Assembly: GCF_000485905.1 (NCBI RefSeq)
Contig: NC_022664.1
Location: forward strand, 124,001 to 188,000
Direction of reading: 5' to 3'
Length of the DNA stretch: 64,000 nucleotides
Origin: Spiribacter curvatus
GTDB lineage: Bacteria; Pseudomonadota; Gammaproteobacteria; Nitrococcales; Nitrococcaceae
The notes beneath the pieces are model-generated. The model was not told the origin of the DNA. It worked only from the letters and a program-made list of their open reading frames with translations, and did not search any database. This document shows positions 52,561 through 61,339 of the stretch, piece by piece. Made by a program: the position numbers and the translations under genes. Each line of letters starts with the position of its first letter. The stretch's first letter is position 1.

Positions 52561-53571
52561 ATGACCGAAAGACCCTTCGGAGTATGGGTATCCGCTGCCA
52601 GAATGGCGGTCGTCGTCTTCTGCATAGCAGTCGTCAGCGCAGCCTGTGAGCCGGCCGAAGAACCTGAGTTACGCATTGGCCTGAGCCCTTGGATCGGCTA
52701 TTCGTACTTCTCGGTCGCCAATGAGCGGGGTTATACGGCCGACTCTGATGCACTCAATCTTGAAATCGTTGAGGTGGCGTCGCAGCGGGATGCGGTTCGA
52801 GCCTTTGAGCGTGGCCAGGTCGATCTGATTGGTGCGACGCTAGCGGAGTTGGCGGATATCAAGGCCGGCGGACGGCGGTCCGCCAGAGCAGTGCTCGCGC
52901 TTGATCGCTCTGTCGGCGGTGATGTGATTATCGCAAGAAAGGATATCGAGACGCTCGATGCGTTAAAGGGCCAGCGGGTCGGTCTGGAGCCGGGCACGGT
53001 CAATATGCTGGTCCTCGCCGCGGCAGCGAGGCAGGGCGGGTTCGGGTTCGATGATGTGACCATGGTGTCACTGCCCCAGAGTGAGATGGCAGCTGCCTTG
53101 GAGGAGGGCCGGATCGATGCCGCCATCACCTATCCGCCGATTACCAGTGGTGTGCTCGAGCAGCCAGGCACCCATGTGGTGTTTGATACGAGCATGGCGC
53201 CCAATGCGGTGGTCGACGTGCTGGTGGCGGCAGAGGCCGTCATTGAGAACCAGCCACGGGCCCTGGAGGCGCTGATTGAAGACCATGACCGCGCACTGCG
53301 GTGGAGCCAGGCGAGTCCCGAACCCGCGCGAGCCATCATCGCGGCGCATACCGGACTCTCTCCCCGGGCGGTGGATCAAGTGCACGGGTACATCGAGGTC
53401 CTGCCGGTGGAAGAACAGCTCGGTCTATGGGCGACGGATGGCACCCTGATTGACGGCCTGAGAAGAGTGATGGACATACGCGCAGAACTCTACGATCAGC
53501 CAGAGGGCACGGCGGTTGATGTGGCATCCATGCTCGATAGAACGTTTGTCGAGCGGCTGGGATCGCGATGA
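52561..53571 (+). CDS. Substrate-binding lipoprotein (NrtA/SsuA/TauA type)
   Basis: 336 aa. MTERPFGVWVSAARMAVVVF and CIAVVSAACEP provide a lipoprotein signal with the lipobox Cys; mature part LRIGLSPWIGYSYFSVANER, ALDRSVGGDVIIARKDIETL, EEGRIDAAITYPPITSG matches periplasmic binding proteins for nitrate, sulfonate or taurine. ATG 52504 with AAGGA upstream is an alternative start. No permease or ATPase genes adjoin. Instead the stop overlaps the start of a diguanylate cyclase, so the protein is probably a ligand sensor delivering its signal to that enzyme. Confidence 0.82.
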   Translation: MTERPFGVWVSAARMAVVVFCIAVVSAACEPAEEPELRIGLSPWIGYSYFSVANERGYTADSDALNLEIVEVASQRDAVRAFERGQVDLIGATLAELADIKAGGRRSARAVLALDRSVGGDVIIARKDIETLDALKGQRVGLEPGTVNMLVLAAAARQGGFGFDDVTMVSLPQSEMAAALEEGRIDAAITYPPITSGVLEQPGTHVVFDTSMAPNAVVDVLVAAEAVIENQPRALEALIEDHDRALRWSQASPEPARAIIAAHTGLSPRAVDQVHGYIEVLPVEEQLGLWATDGTLIDGLRRVMDIRAELYDQPEGTAVDVASMLDRTFVERLGSR

Positions 53572-55244
53572 ATCCCGGCATTCGCCCCTCCACGACGCTG
53601 ACGGTACGCTTCATTCTCCTGATGACCTCGGTCATCATCATTGGCGTTGGTCTCACGGCCGGCTTGAGTGGGTATCAGAATAACCTGATGGCGCGCGAGA
53701 GTGCCGGGCAGGCGGCCGTTGATCGGGCGATCACGGTTCTCGACGCGCTGGAAAGTGCGGCCACCGATGAATCGTTGTCCCGGTTCATTTTTGCGACTGC
53801 CGCCCAGCCGATGATTCATCGCATCGCATTGCTCGATGCTGACGGTGTTGTGGTGATGTCGTCACGACGTGCGTGGCAGCGTCAACCGGCCGCTGAGCTC
53901 ACCGACAGCGGGTTGATTGACTGGTTTGACGAACCGGTTGAGCAGCATCGCCCCGAAGCGCACTGGAATGCTGAGACCACCCGGGCAGTCGCGTTGGCCC
54001 ACATCCGTCCGGTTAATCCGGCGGCCGAGGCCGTCGATCGGCTCAGTGGCGGGAAGCTTTTCCTCAGCGTGGATGGCGAACCCTTTCTCGCCAGTGCAAG
54101 ACAATCCGCCCGCTTTGACACGCTGGTGGCGGCGGGCATCCTGCTGGCGGTGATGGGGCTTTTCGCGACAATTCTCCAGCGGCGCGTGGTATCGCCCCTG
54201 GAGACACTCTATCGGCGGGCGAGTGGTGCATTCGAAGACCGAAAAGGCACACAGCCGATTGCGAAGGAAACGCCGCAGGAGCTCCAGACACTGAGTCGGG
54301 CGATTGATGAGCTCAGTGATACACGACTGGCGCTGGCGAAGCAGCAGGAGCGGCTCGCGGGCATCGCCAACACGATACCCGGTGCCGTCTATGAGTATCG
54401 CCATTATGATGATGCGGACGATGCGTTTACGTTCGCCAGCGCCGGTATCATCTCACTGCTGGGCGGGCCCGAGGGGCTGAGTGACGAGGCGCGTCTCGCG
54501 TTCGTGAATGAAACGCTCTGGTCGATCATCGTTCCTGAGGATCTTACGATCATCAGGCAGGCCACAGAGATCGCCAACCAGGGTCCCGCTCAGGATTGGC
54601 AGGCCGAGTTCAGGATCGACAGGGGTGCGGGTATCCGTTGGATCTGGGGGCACGCATCACCCGTCGATGACCCCCTTCCCGGCCAGCTTTTCCGCGGTGT
54701 GCTGCTTGACTCTACCCGTAGACGGGCGCTGGAGGAACGGCTCGAGCGGGCGGCAACCCATGATCCGTTGACGGATGCACTCAATCGCGGCGGTATTGCG
54801 CCGCAGCTGGAATCGAGCGTGGCTGATGCCCAGCGTCAGGGGGTATCACTGTCGGTATTCCTGATGGATATCGACCACTTCAAGACCGTCAATGACAACT
54901 TCGGCCATGCGGTGGGGGATGCCGTACTCCGTTCGCTGGTCAGTCTGGTGCAGACGCGGTTACGACGGGCCGATAGCCTGTCGCGCTGGGGGGGTGAGGA
55001 ATTCCTCGCGCTACTGCCGCACACCGGTCGTGCGGGCGCGACCGAGATCGCCGAGTCCGTCCGCAACGCCATTGCGAGTGCGTCCTTCGACCATGGTCAG
55101 CCCATCCATGTCAGTCTGGGTGTCGCAACACTCAGATCCGGCGACATCGTCGACACGCTGGTGCAGCGAGCGGATGAACGCCTTTACGCGGCGAAGGCGC
55201 GTGGCCGCAACTGTGTGGTGGCTGCCTCGGATCGTGCCGAATAA
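53568..55244 (+). CDS. Membrane diguanylate cyclase with periplasmic sensor, HAMP-like and PAS regions
   Basis: 558 aa. Helix at about 15-37, periplasmic domain about 38-185, second helix about 188-208, HAMP-like region, PAS-like segment (about 265-390), and GGDEF domain at the C-terminus with intact GGEEF and an inhibitory RxxD site (RRAD five residues before it). It makes c-di-GMP. It overlaps the binding-protein gene by 4 bp (ATGA), so ligand binding in the periplasm may gate the cyclase through the membrane, a two-gene sensory unit. Confidence 0.88.
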   Translation: MNPGIRPSTTLTVRFILLMTSVIIIGVGLTAGLSGYQNNLMARESAGQAAVDRAITVLDALESAATDESLSRFIFATAAQPMIHRIALLDADGVVVMSSRRAWQRQPAAELTDSGLIDWFDEPVEQHRPEAHWNAETTRAVALAHIRPVNPAAEAVDRLSGGKLFLSVDGEPFLASARQSARFDTLVAAGILLAVMGLFATILQRRVVSPLETLYRRASGAFEDRKGTQPIAKETPQELQTLSRAIDELSDTRLALAKQQERLAGIANTIPGAVYEYRHYDDADDAFTFASAGIISLLGGPEGLSDEARLAFVNETLWSIIVPEDLTIIRQATEIANQGPAQDWQAEFRIDRGAGIRWIWGHASPVDDPLPGQLFRGVLLDSTRRRALEERLERAATHDPLTDALNRGGIAPQLESSVADAQRQGVSLSVFLMDIDHFKTVNDNFGHAVGDAVLRSLVSLVQTRLRRADSLSRWGGEEFLALLPHTGRAGATEIAESVRNAIASASFDHGQPIHVSLGVATLRSGDIVDTLVQRADERLYAAKARGRNCVVAASDRAE

Positions 55245-55267
55245 CACGTCCGGCAAGCGCGAGAAGC

Positions 55268-57142
55268 CTAGTTCAGATAGTAATCGGGTGCCTGGGGGCG
55301 TCCCAGATAAAAGCCCTGCTGAATAACGATGCCCAGCGACTGCACGGTCTGGCACAGGGTCTCGGATTCGATGCCCTCAGCCACCACCTGGATGTTCAGC
55401 GCCCCGCAGAGGCTCGCGATGGACTCAACGATCGCCCGTGATTTGAAATCGTCAGTCACGGCACTGATCAACGTCTTATCGATCTTGACGTAGTCGATAT
55501 CGAGCTCGCGCAGCCGATAGAGATTACTCTCCAGGGCACCGAAGTCATCCAGCGCAAGCACGGTACGCTCGCCGCGTAACCCGTCCCAGGCCGCCTTGAG
55601 CCCGGTCAGATCATCCCCCAGGTGCTGAGGCAGGCCGCGCTCAGTGACCTCGATGATCACCTGCGGTGCGTGCTGTATGTCGGCACCGAAGTCGCGGGAG
55701 AGCTGCTCGGGGCGCTCAAGCCTTTGCAGATCCTCGAGGCCGATGTTGTAGCTCAGTACACCGACGTCGTTGCGCATCGCCCGCTCGGTGAGGGCGCGCC
55801 GCATGGCGACAACGTATGGGTAGAGCGCATCGTCCTTGATGACCTCGCGGAAGCGGTCGAGGAAGATGGCCGGTGAGCGGATCTCTCCCTCGTGGGTCCA
55901 GCGGATCAGGGACTCATAACCCAGCGTCGCCCCTGTCTCAACGTTGACCAGCGGCTGGATGTGATACCCGAACTCGTCATTCCTCAGCCCCTGGCGAATC
56001 TGCAGATCGGTGACGAATGCGCCGGCACTGTGGGAATTCGCGATAAACGCGGCATCAGCACAGACAACGGACTTCCAGTCGCGGTGTTTTGCATGACGCA
56101 TCGCAAGATCCGCTTCGGAGAGGCGCTGTGATAACGATTCGGTGGGCGCGAGGATCACCGCACCGCCACAGAGACTGACTTTATCGAGGTCATCGATCTC
56201 GTCGAAGCGCAGCGCGTGGACCGCGCTTTTCAGTGATTGGCCGAGTTGCTTGACGGAAGACCACTGAGTCGCCGGGACGAGGATCGCAAAGTCATCGCCA
56301 TCCAGTCGGGCAACCGCCGCCCGGGGCCCGAGCGTTGCCCGCATCGTCCGAGCCACGATCTGGAGGACGCGATCACCGGTTGCGATACCGTGCCCGGCGT
56401 TGATGGCCTTCATGTTGTAGAGATCGATGAGCACCAGCGCATAGTGACGGAAGCGGTAGTGATCGCCATACAGTTCATTGAGCCCGAAGCGCGACAGCTC
56501 GCCGGTGACTGGATCGGTCCATGACTGCTGTCGCAGACGTGTCTCAAAGCGCGTCTGAACGATCAGATAGATCCCGAACACGGCAAGCGCACACCAGAGC
56601 AGGAATGACTCCCGCATGAACTGCCAGAACCGACTGGTGATGGTGTCGTGAACGCGTGACTGGCTGGCGAAGAGGGTGAGCGTGCCGACGGTCCGCTCGT
56701 TGAACATGATCCGGCTGGTATAACCAAGGCCCGGGAATTGCCCGTGCAAACCGGTGGCGAGCGCCTCGGGCCGTGCCTGGTCGGTGTCGATGAACGCCAG
56801 TTCGTAGCCTGTGTTGCGGGCGACAAGCAGTATGTCGCCAGCCCGATCGTGGACGGTGACACGACCGATGCGTGGCATCGTCTCGAGCAACCGCAGCTCC
56901 CGACGGACTGTGGGGAGGTTGCCGGACATGACGCTTTCACCCGTGCGCTCGCCGAGCAGCTTGGCATTCCGCTCGAGCGTTGCGCGTACCGCCTGCGCCT
57001 CGTTGTCGATGGCTGCCTGGTAGTTCAGGAAGAACTGCGCGGTGACACCGAAACCGAGCACGAAGATCAACAGTACCAGGATCAACTGACCGCGGCGCAG
57101 ACTGCACAGATAGTACCAACAGGTATTCAGGGAGCTGAGCAA
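55268..57142 (-). CDS. Membrane c-di-GMP phosphodiesterase with degenerate GGDEF and EAL domain
   Basis: 624 aa. Two membrane helices (about 18-38 and 178-198) flank a periplasmic domain. The GGDEF domain has RLDGDDF instead of GGDEF, so cyclase activity is doubtful. The EAL domain keeps YESLIRW (Glu), YNIGLEDL, IEVTER, LDDFG, VKIDKTLI and VAEGIES, so hydrolysis of c-di-GMP is likely. It converges with the cyclase gene with 23 bp between, pairing a synthase with a hydrolase. Start ATG 57142. Confidence 0.86.
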   Translation of the reverse strand: MLSSLNTCWYYLCSLRRGQLILVLLIFVLGFGVTAQFFLNYQAAIDNEAQAVRATLERNAKLLGERTGESVMSGNLPTVRRELRLLETMPRIGRVTVHDRAGDILLVARNTGYELAFIDTDQARPEALATGLHGQFPGLGYTSRIMFNERTVGTLTLFASQSRVHDTITSRFWQFMRESFLLWCALAVFGIYLIVQTRFETRLRQQSWTDPVTGELSRFGLNELYGDHYRFRHYALVLIDLYNMKAINAGHGIATGDRVLQIVARTMRATLGPRAAVARLDGDDFAILVPATQWSSVKQLGQSLKSAVHALRFDEIDDLDKVSLCGGAVILAPTESLSQRLSEADLAMRHAKHRDWKSVVCADAAFIANSHSAGAFVTDLQIRQGLRNDEFGYHIQPLVNVETGATLGYESLIRWTHEGEIRSPAIFLDRFREVIKDDALYPYVVAMRRALTERAMRNDVGVLSYNIGLEDLQRLERPEQLSRDFGADIQHAPQVIIEVTERGLPQHLGDDLTGLKAAWDGLRGERTVLALDDFGALESNLYRLRELDIDYVKIDKTLISAVTDDFKSRAIVESIASLCGALNIQVVAEGIESETLCQTVQSLGIVIQQGFYLGRPQAPDYYLN

Positions 57143-57262
57143 GCGGGCGTTACCTTGATGGCGCGACTATTCGGCAAGGTGGGATGGTAACCCAACTCGG
57201 TGAGTGGATCATTAACCGCGTCGCGAGCGCGGCTGACGATTGGTGTGAACGCGGGGTGACGG

Positions 57263-58075
57263 TCAGGTCCAGGGCGGTAGCCAGACCGCGAGCGCCGGTG
57301 GTGCGACAATGGCCCCCCACCCGGCAATGGCGAGGTAGGGGCCGAACGGCATTTCCCTCTGCCCGTCGATGCCCTTGAAAGGCGCCTGTATCAGCACGAT
57401 CAGCAGCGCGGCGATCGGCGCGATCAGCATGGTTGCCAGCAGCGCCTCGGGTCCACCCCAGGCGCCGATGAGCGCAAACAGCTTGAAATCCCCGTAACCG
57501 AGCCCGTCGATGCCGCGGAGCAACCGATAGGCGGTGTTGATCAGCCAGAGTGACGAATACCCCAGCGCCGCGCCCAGGATGGCCAGGGTCGGGGTGATGA
57601 AGTCGGTGCCGACGCTGACCAGCAGCCCCAGCCAGACGCCACTCAGCGTCATCACGTCCGGCAGCAGGTGAGTCTCGAAGTCAATCACCGCCATCGCGAT
57701 CATCAGCCCGCTCATGACCAGTATGGCGCCGGCGAGCGGTTCGACGCCGAAACGCCAGACGACGAGCGCTGTGACGATGGCAGTCAGCGCCTCGGTGAAT
57801 GGGTAGCGAGCTGAGATGGGATTCTGGCAGTCCCGGCAACGGCCGCGGAGCAGAACCCAGCTGATGATCGGGACGTTGTCCCGAATGCGAATCGGGTGCT
57901 TGCAGTGCGGGCAGTGCGATCCCGGCCAGGCGATGCCGGGGGGCGGATCCTCGTCCACCACGGTGTCCATCTGACGATCGGCATGCTCAATCTGCGCGGG
58001 GATCCGCGAGATGACGACATTAAGGAAGCTGCCGATGAGGGCACCGACGACAAAGGCACTCGCAAGTGTAACCAT
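57263..58075 (-). CDS. pilD: Type IV prepilin peptidase/methylase
   Basis: 270 aa from ATG 58075 (TTG 58084 is in frame upstream). N-terminal methylase part with the two Cys pairs CPHCKHP and CRDCQNP; peptidase catalytic Asps in VIDFETHLLPD and GLGYGDFKLF. About eight membrane helices. It cleaves and N-methylates pseudopilins and fits the pilin-like genes upstream in the same operon. Confidence 0.9.
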   Translation of the reverse strand: MVTLASAFVVGALIGSFLNVVISRIPAQIEHADRQMDTVVDEDPPPGIAWPGSHCPHCKHPIRIRDNVPIISWVLLRGRCRDCQNPISARYPFTEALTAIVTALVVWRFGVEPLAGAILVMSGLMIAMAVIDFETHLLPDVMTLSGVWLGLLVSVGTDFITPTLAILGAALGYSSLWLINTAYRLLRGIDGLGYGDFKLFALIGAWGGPEALLATMLIAPIAALLIVLIQAPFKGIDGQREMPFGPYLAIAGWGAIVAPPALAVWLPPWT

Positions 58076-58080
58076 TAGAA

Positions 58081-59787
58081 TCAATGCCTGATAACGTTAG
58101 CGCCGTTTCCACCTTCCAACCCAGCATAATCGATATTGGCCTCAATCGTGGATAGTTGGGACAACTGTGTTTTTGCCGCATCGATCGCCATGCGGATACT
58201 GGATTCATCCGCGCATTCTACAGCTCCGAAGTCATCGCACGCATTGGGCGATTGGTAATCCGTGGCTTCAGTCTCTCCATCTATAGTGAGTTCACCGTTG
58301 GTTCCCTTGGCCTCCGCATCCAGTTGATTTGGTGCGACATAGATATGTTCCTTGAACTCTACTTCCGTGTTCTCGAGGTTATTGAACCGATATCTCGCCG
58401 GTTGACCATGAATGAACGTGTCTTCCTCAAAAACGAACGGGTCGTTTATTAGCTCACCGATCTGAAGAACCGCCTCATTATTGTCGGCAAACAAGTAAAG
58501 CTCTTTCTGGATCTTTGCTGTAGCGTTTTCGAATCCGTTAAATAATATTTCGGCCTTCTGCCCATGACCGATAACGGAACCTGCGAAGTCAATGCGATTG
58601 TTAGTAAAAGAGTTAATGGAAAAACGCACATTTTTCTTTGGGTTTGTAGTAGACACAAACTGCACGGTATCCCCAAAGACTAGATCGACATTCGTCATGT
58701 CTTCAATTTTTATTTCGGCCGCCCTCCCTGCTGCAAGTATTCCACCGTTGATATCCATCCTTTCGTTCTCAATAGATTTTATTTCTACATAAGATTTCTT
58801 TTCGTTGCCGTCAACGATAATCGTATTATCGAATTCAAATGTCGTATTGATTGATTCATTGATTCTGAGTTCGGCCTTTTCTCCTTTAACATAGACGGGA
58901 CCGGTTATGGATGCGGTCTCATTTTCCAGTGAGTCTAACTCTAGGTTAGCGGCATCATCACGTCCGTTTACGATAAGAGGGCCGTTAATGGAGAAATCCA
59001 TGTTAAGGATATCTTCGGCTCTCATCTCTGCTTTTTCGCCTGAGACGATAACTCCTTCGTTGAATTGGATGCTGTCGTTCTCTAAAGACTCTAGCTCGAC
59101 GTACGCCTCTTTTTCGTCCGCAACAGCCGCGAAAACTCCTTTAAAATTGAGATTCGAGTTGATCATGTCTTCAATTAATATCTCAACTGTTTTGCCATAA
59201 ATCTCAAAGTTCTCGTTTAGTTCCAGGTCGGAGCCTTCTAGTAAAATCTCCAGCTTTATATCCGCGTCGAGATTTTTTATCTGCCAGGGTTCTGTGATGG
59301 ATATCGTGTCGTTAGTCAATTCACAAGTGAGGTCGATGGAATTGCCGATTGAGCCACTTGTCGGAAGCTCGCAAACTTCACCGATGCCGGGAGCAGCGTC
59401 CTTGAGATCCTGTACGCTTGTCACAGACGGAATTCCTGTTTGAAACCTATAGCCATATTCAGCTGTGCCGTCTCGAATGATGGCGTTGTAGGTGTTACTG
59501 GCTGGAGCCGGTAAGACACTGACCCCTAGCGAGGCGCTGGTCTTGTAAAGCTTGGTGCTCAAGGCGCTATGATTATTTGGATTTGACTGAAGTCGTGCGG
59601 CATCACCGACGCTTAGGCCCTGAAGGGCGCGGGTTTTTTCATTCGCGGTGACGGTATCCTGCGTCAGTACGGCATTGGTGCCGGCTGCGATCGCCCCGAC
59701 ACTTAGGATCGATATCATTGCCACGATGAGAACGGATCCGAGTTGGTTGGGACGATCTCGCGGTTCTGGTGAAATCTGTTCGCGCAT
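58081..59787 (-). CDS. Pilin-cluster protein with a roughly 26-residue solenoid repeat
   Basis: 568 aa. An N-terminal basic tail, then one hydrophobic helix (about 18-42, SVLIVAMISILSVGAIAAGT) resembling PilX-type minor pilins. Residues about 175-485 are at least 10 imperfect repeats of 25-29 residues with the pattern AE(L/V)xIxxLxNxxxxFxG then VxG(E/K); examples are AEMRAEDILNMDFSINGPL and AELRINESINTTFEFDNTI. The periodicity and alternating hydrophobics suggest a parallel beta-solenoid. The gene is markedly AT-rich compared with its neighbours. It lies between a pseudopilin gene and pilD, with 2 bp and short gaps. A surface filament or adhesin-like role is inference. Confidence 0.8.
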   Translation of the reverse strand: MREQISPEPRDRPNQLGSVLIVAMISILSVGAIAAGTNAVLTQDTVTANEKTRALQGLSVGDAARLQSNPNNHSALSTKLYKTSASLGVSVLPAPASNTYNAIIRDGTAEYGYRFQTGIPSVTSVQDLKDAAPGIGEVCELPTSGSIGNSIDLTCELTNDTISITEPWQIKNLDADIKLEILLEGSDLELNENFEIYGKTVEILIEDMINSNLNFKGVFAAVADEKEAYVELESLENDSIQFNEGVIVSGEKAEMRAEDILNMDFSINGPLIVNGRDDAANLELDSLENETASITGPVYVKGEKAELRINESINTTFEFDNTIIVDGNEKKSYVEIKSIENERMDINGGILAAGRAAEIKIEDMTNVDLVFGDTVQFVSTTNPKKNVRFSINSFTNNRIDFAGSVIGHGQKAEILFNGFENATAKIQKELYLFADNNEAVLQIGELINDPFVFEEDTFIHGQPARYRFNNLENTEVEFKEHIYVAPNQLDAEAKGTNGELTIDGETEATDYQSPNACDDFGAVECADESSIRMAIDAAKTQLSQLSTIEANIDYAGLEGGNGANVIRH

Positions 59788-59789
59788 GC

Positions 59790-60251
59790 CTAGTTCCTCT
59801 TGAAGGCTCTAACGGTGTAGACCGCGCCATCTGACTCCAGAACTAGCTCGTGTAACGCCTGGGCTGGTGGAATGGTTTTGCATTCGAAACGCGTTACGTT
59901 GTTGACCAAGATAGAGCTTGATGCCGTTGACGCCATTGGTGTTTGATTGACGACGAGCTCATTGGTTGCAGTGTTCCTTTGATACACGGTTTGTTGCGGC
60001 GTACCAAAACTGATAGAACCGGGGTTGCAATTAATTTTCAACCCGCGGAATCGAACCTCGTCAGTGATCCGTGCCAAGGCATATTCGATGTTCGCCTGTT
60101 GGTCCGTCTGTTGCTCGAGCTCGGTCCGATTCTCGATGAGATCAATCAAAGGCCGTCCAATAAAGCTTGCGAGTATCCCAAGCACAGCGAGCGTCACAAC
60201 CAGCTCGATCAGCGTGAAGCCCTTGTGGCATTTGGTGCTTCTAAAACGCAT
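59790..60251 (-). CDS. Type IV pseudopilin (MshO/PilW-like)
   Basis: 153 aa from ATG 60251 (TTG 60260 upstream). Leader MRFRSTKCHKG then FTLIELVVTLAVLGILASFI, a prepilin-peptidase site with Glu at +5 and a hydrophobic helix. The C-terminal globular part has NCNPGSISFG and RFECKTIPP with a likely disulfide Cys pair. It starts 21 bp after the next pseudopilin's stop and runs into the solenoid gene. Confidence 0.85.
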   Translation of the reverse strand: MRFRSTKCHKGFTLIELVVTLAVLGILASFIGRPLIDLIENRTELEQQTDQQANIEYALARITDEVRFRGLKINCNPGSISFGTPQQTVYQRNTATNELVVNQTPMASTASSSILVNNVTRFECKTIPPAQALHELVLESDGAVYTVRAFKRN

Positions 60252-60280
60252 GGTTTTCAAGGCGCTATCCTGCTCATGAG

Positions 60281-60742
60281 TTATGGAACGATAAGTTGCA
60301 GACTGTTTTTGCCCTGTATGGGGATCGTGAATTTAGTGGCGTTTGTTTCACCGATCTTTACAATCTCGCAGGACGGTTCCTGCACAACGCAAATATCTTG
60401 GTTTCCTCCGGACGTAAACAATTGATTATAAGTCTTGCCTGTGGTCCACGCGGCAAGTTCCTTGTCGGTCACTTGTACCCCACCCGAGCTACAGCCCTTT
60501 TGCGGCTGAGGGGGCTTCCATAGTCCTACTTTATTGCCCTTATTACCCTTTTTGTGCTGCTGGACGGCCAGCAATGTCTCATAGCAGCTCTCAGCAGCGC
60601 GCAGTCGTTCCGCATAGCTTTGATTGTTTGCCGAGAAATTCAGCGCGGTGATCAGTAGGCTCGCGATCGTCGCCGCGCTGATCCCGATGATTACAAGGGC
60701 GATAACCAACTCGATCAATGTGAATCCATCGAACCGATTCAT
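60281..60742 (-). CDS. Type IV pseudopilin (MshD/PilV-like)
   Basis: 153 aa. Leader MNRFDG then FTLIELVIALVIIGISAATI. The globular part contains Cys residues (ESCYETLL; KGCSSGG; QDICVVQEPSCEIV) forming probable disulfides. The frame is also open from ATG 60778, giving a longer basic leader, inside the end of the upstream pilin. Part of a minor-pilin operon. Confidence 0.83.
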   Translation of the reverse strand: MNRFDGFTLIELVIALVIIGISAATIASLLITALNFSANNQSYAERLRAAESCYETLLAVQQHKKGNKGNKVGLWKPPQPQKGCSSGGVQVTDKELAAWTTGKTYNQLFTSGGNQDICVVQEPSCEIVKIGETNATKFTIPIQGKNSLQLIVP

Positions 60743-60765
60743 TGGGATTCTCGGTCGTTTTCTGA

Positions 60766-61091
60766 TCAGCCGTCGCATGGGGAACGCTCGACCCGCCCTG
60801 TTTCGCCTGTGAGGCAGATTTCCCGCGTCGCGCCATCTGAGGCGGTCAGGACTAGAGTATAAGGCGTGGACTTGTCACAAGGCGTGCAGCCATCACAATT
60901 CACTGCCGTTACACTGCCAGTGGCTCCTGAATTAAAATTGAAATCGATCGTCGCGGGGCAGACGTCCACTGACGGACCCGCCCGGTCGGCGATCGCTGCA
61001 GTCTCCACGGCGCCGGACGTTGCCGGCGGGAATTGATGGAGCGTCTGCGCTCTCGCGCGTCGCAACTCAGCCACGACTTGATCCTCGGCCT
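60766..61091 (-). pseudogene. Pilin gene lacking its 5' end
   Basis: The frame from about 61088 reads AEDQVVAELRRARAQTLHQF and ends TGRVERSPCDG. Two Cys pairs (CDGCTPC) and the composition are those of a MSHA-type or GspH-type pilin body. The leader, prepilin cleavage site and hydrophobic N-helix (about 30 residues) are missing. At 61092 the sequence changes abruptly to BCCT transporter code. A major-pilin-like gene has thus lost its start at a rearrangement point or assembly joint. Confidence 0.75.
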
Positions 61092-61247
61092 AAACCCGCT
61101 GCCCACGAGCTGACTGACCAGATCGACGTCGAAGATGGACAGACCAACGAATAGCAGGATGAACCCGGCACTGAGGCCGAGCACCCATGGATCGCCGAAG
61201 GTCGTTTGTTGTGTGCCTGTCCCGTAGTGATCTGGCGAATTCGCCAT
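61092..61247 (-). pseudogene. 5' end of a second BCCT transporter gene (BCCT2)
   Basis: MANSPDHYGTGTQQT followed by TFGDPWVLGLSAGFILLFVG and on to QLVGSGF. Positions 61092-61203 are identical over 112 bases to 35678-35789 of BCCT1. The first 15 residues differ from BCCT1, so this is the natural start of a separate gene, with a Gly-Gly-rich Shine-Dalgarno region upstream. It ends at 61092 where the headless pilin begins. One dispersed motif (61213-61224) encodes YGTGT in the unique part. Confidence 0.82.
61213..61224 (+). repeat. Isolated copy of the dispersed 12-base motif
   Basis: GTGCCTGTCCCG, inside the BCCT2 5' fragment. It is the only exact core copy after 22.9 kb. Confidence 0.95.
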
Positions 61248-61311
61248 TCCTGATTACCCCCCTGATGAAAAACGCAGCATTCTGAGCGGCTTACAAAGGG
61301 AAGTAAAGTTT

Positions 61312-61339
61312 GGTGCAGTGATCAGGCCATCACTGCACC
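61312..61339. repeat. Perfect 11-bp inverted repeat over the putA stop codon
   Basis: GGTGCAGTGAT-CAGGCC-ATCACTGCACC. It contains the putA stop (61330-61332) and ends inside the gene. It may act as a terminator or stabilise the mRNA 3' end, although only a weak T-run (AAACTTTAC on the minus strand) follows. Confidence 0.55.
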
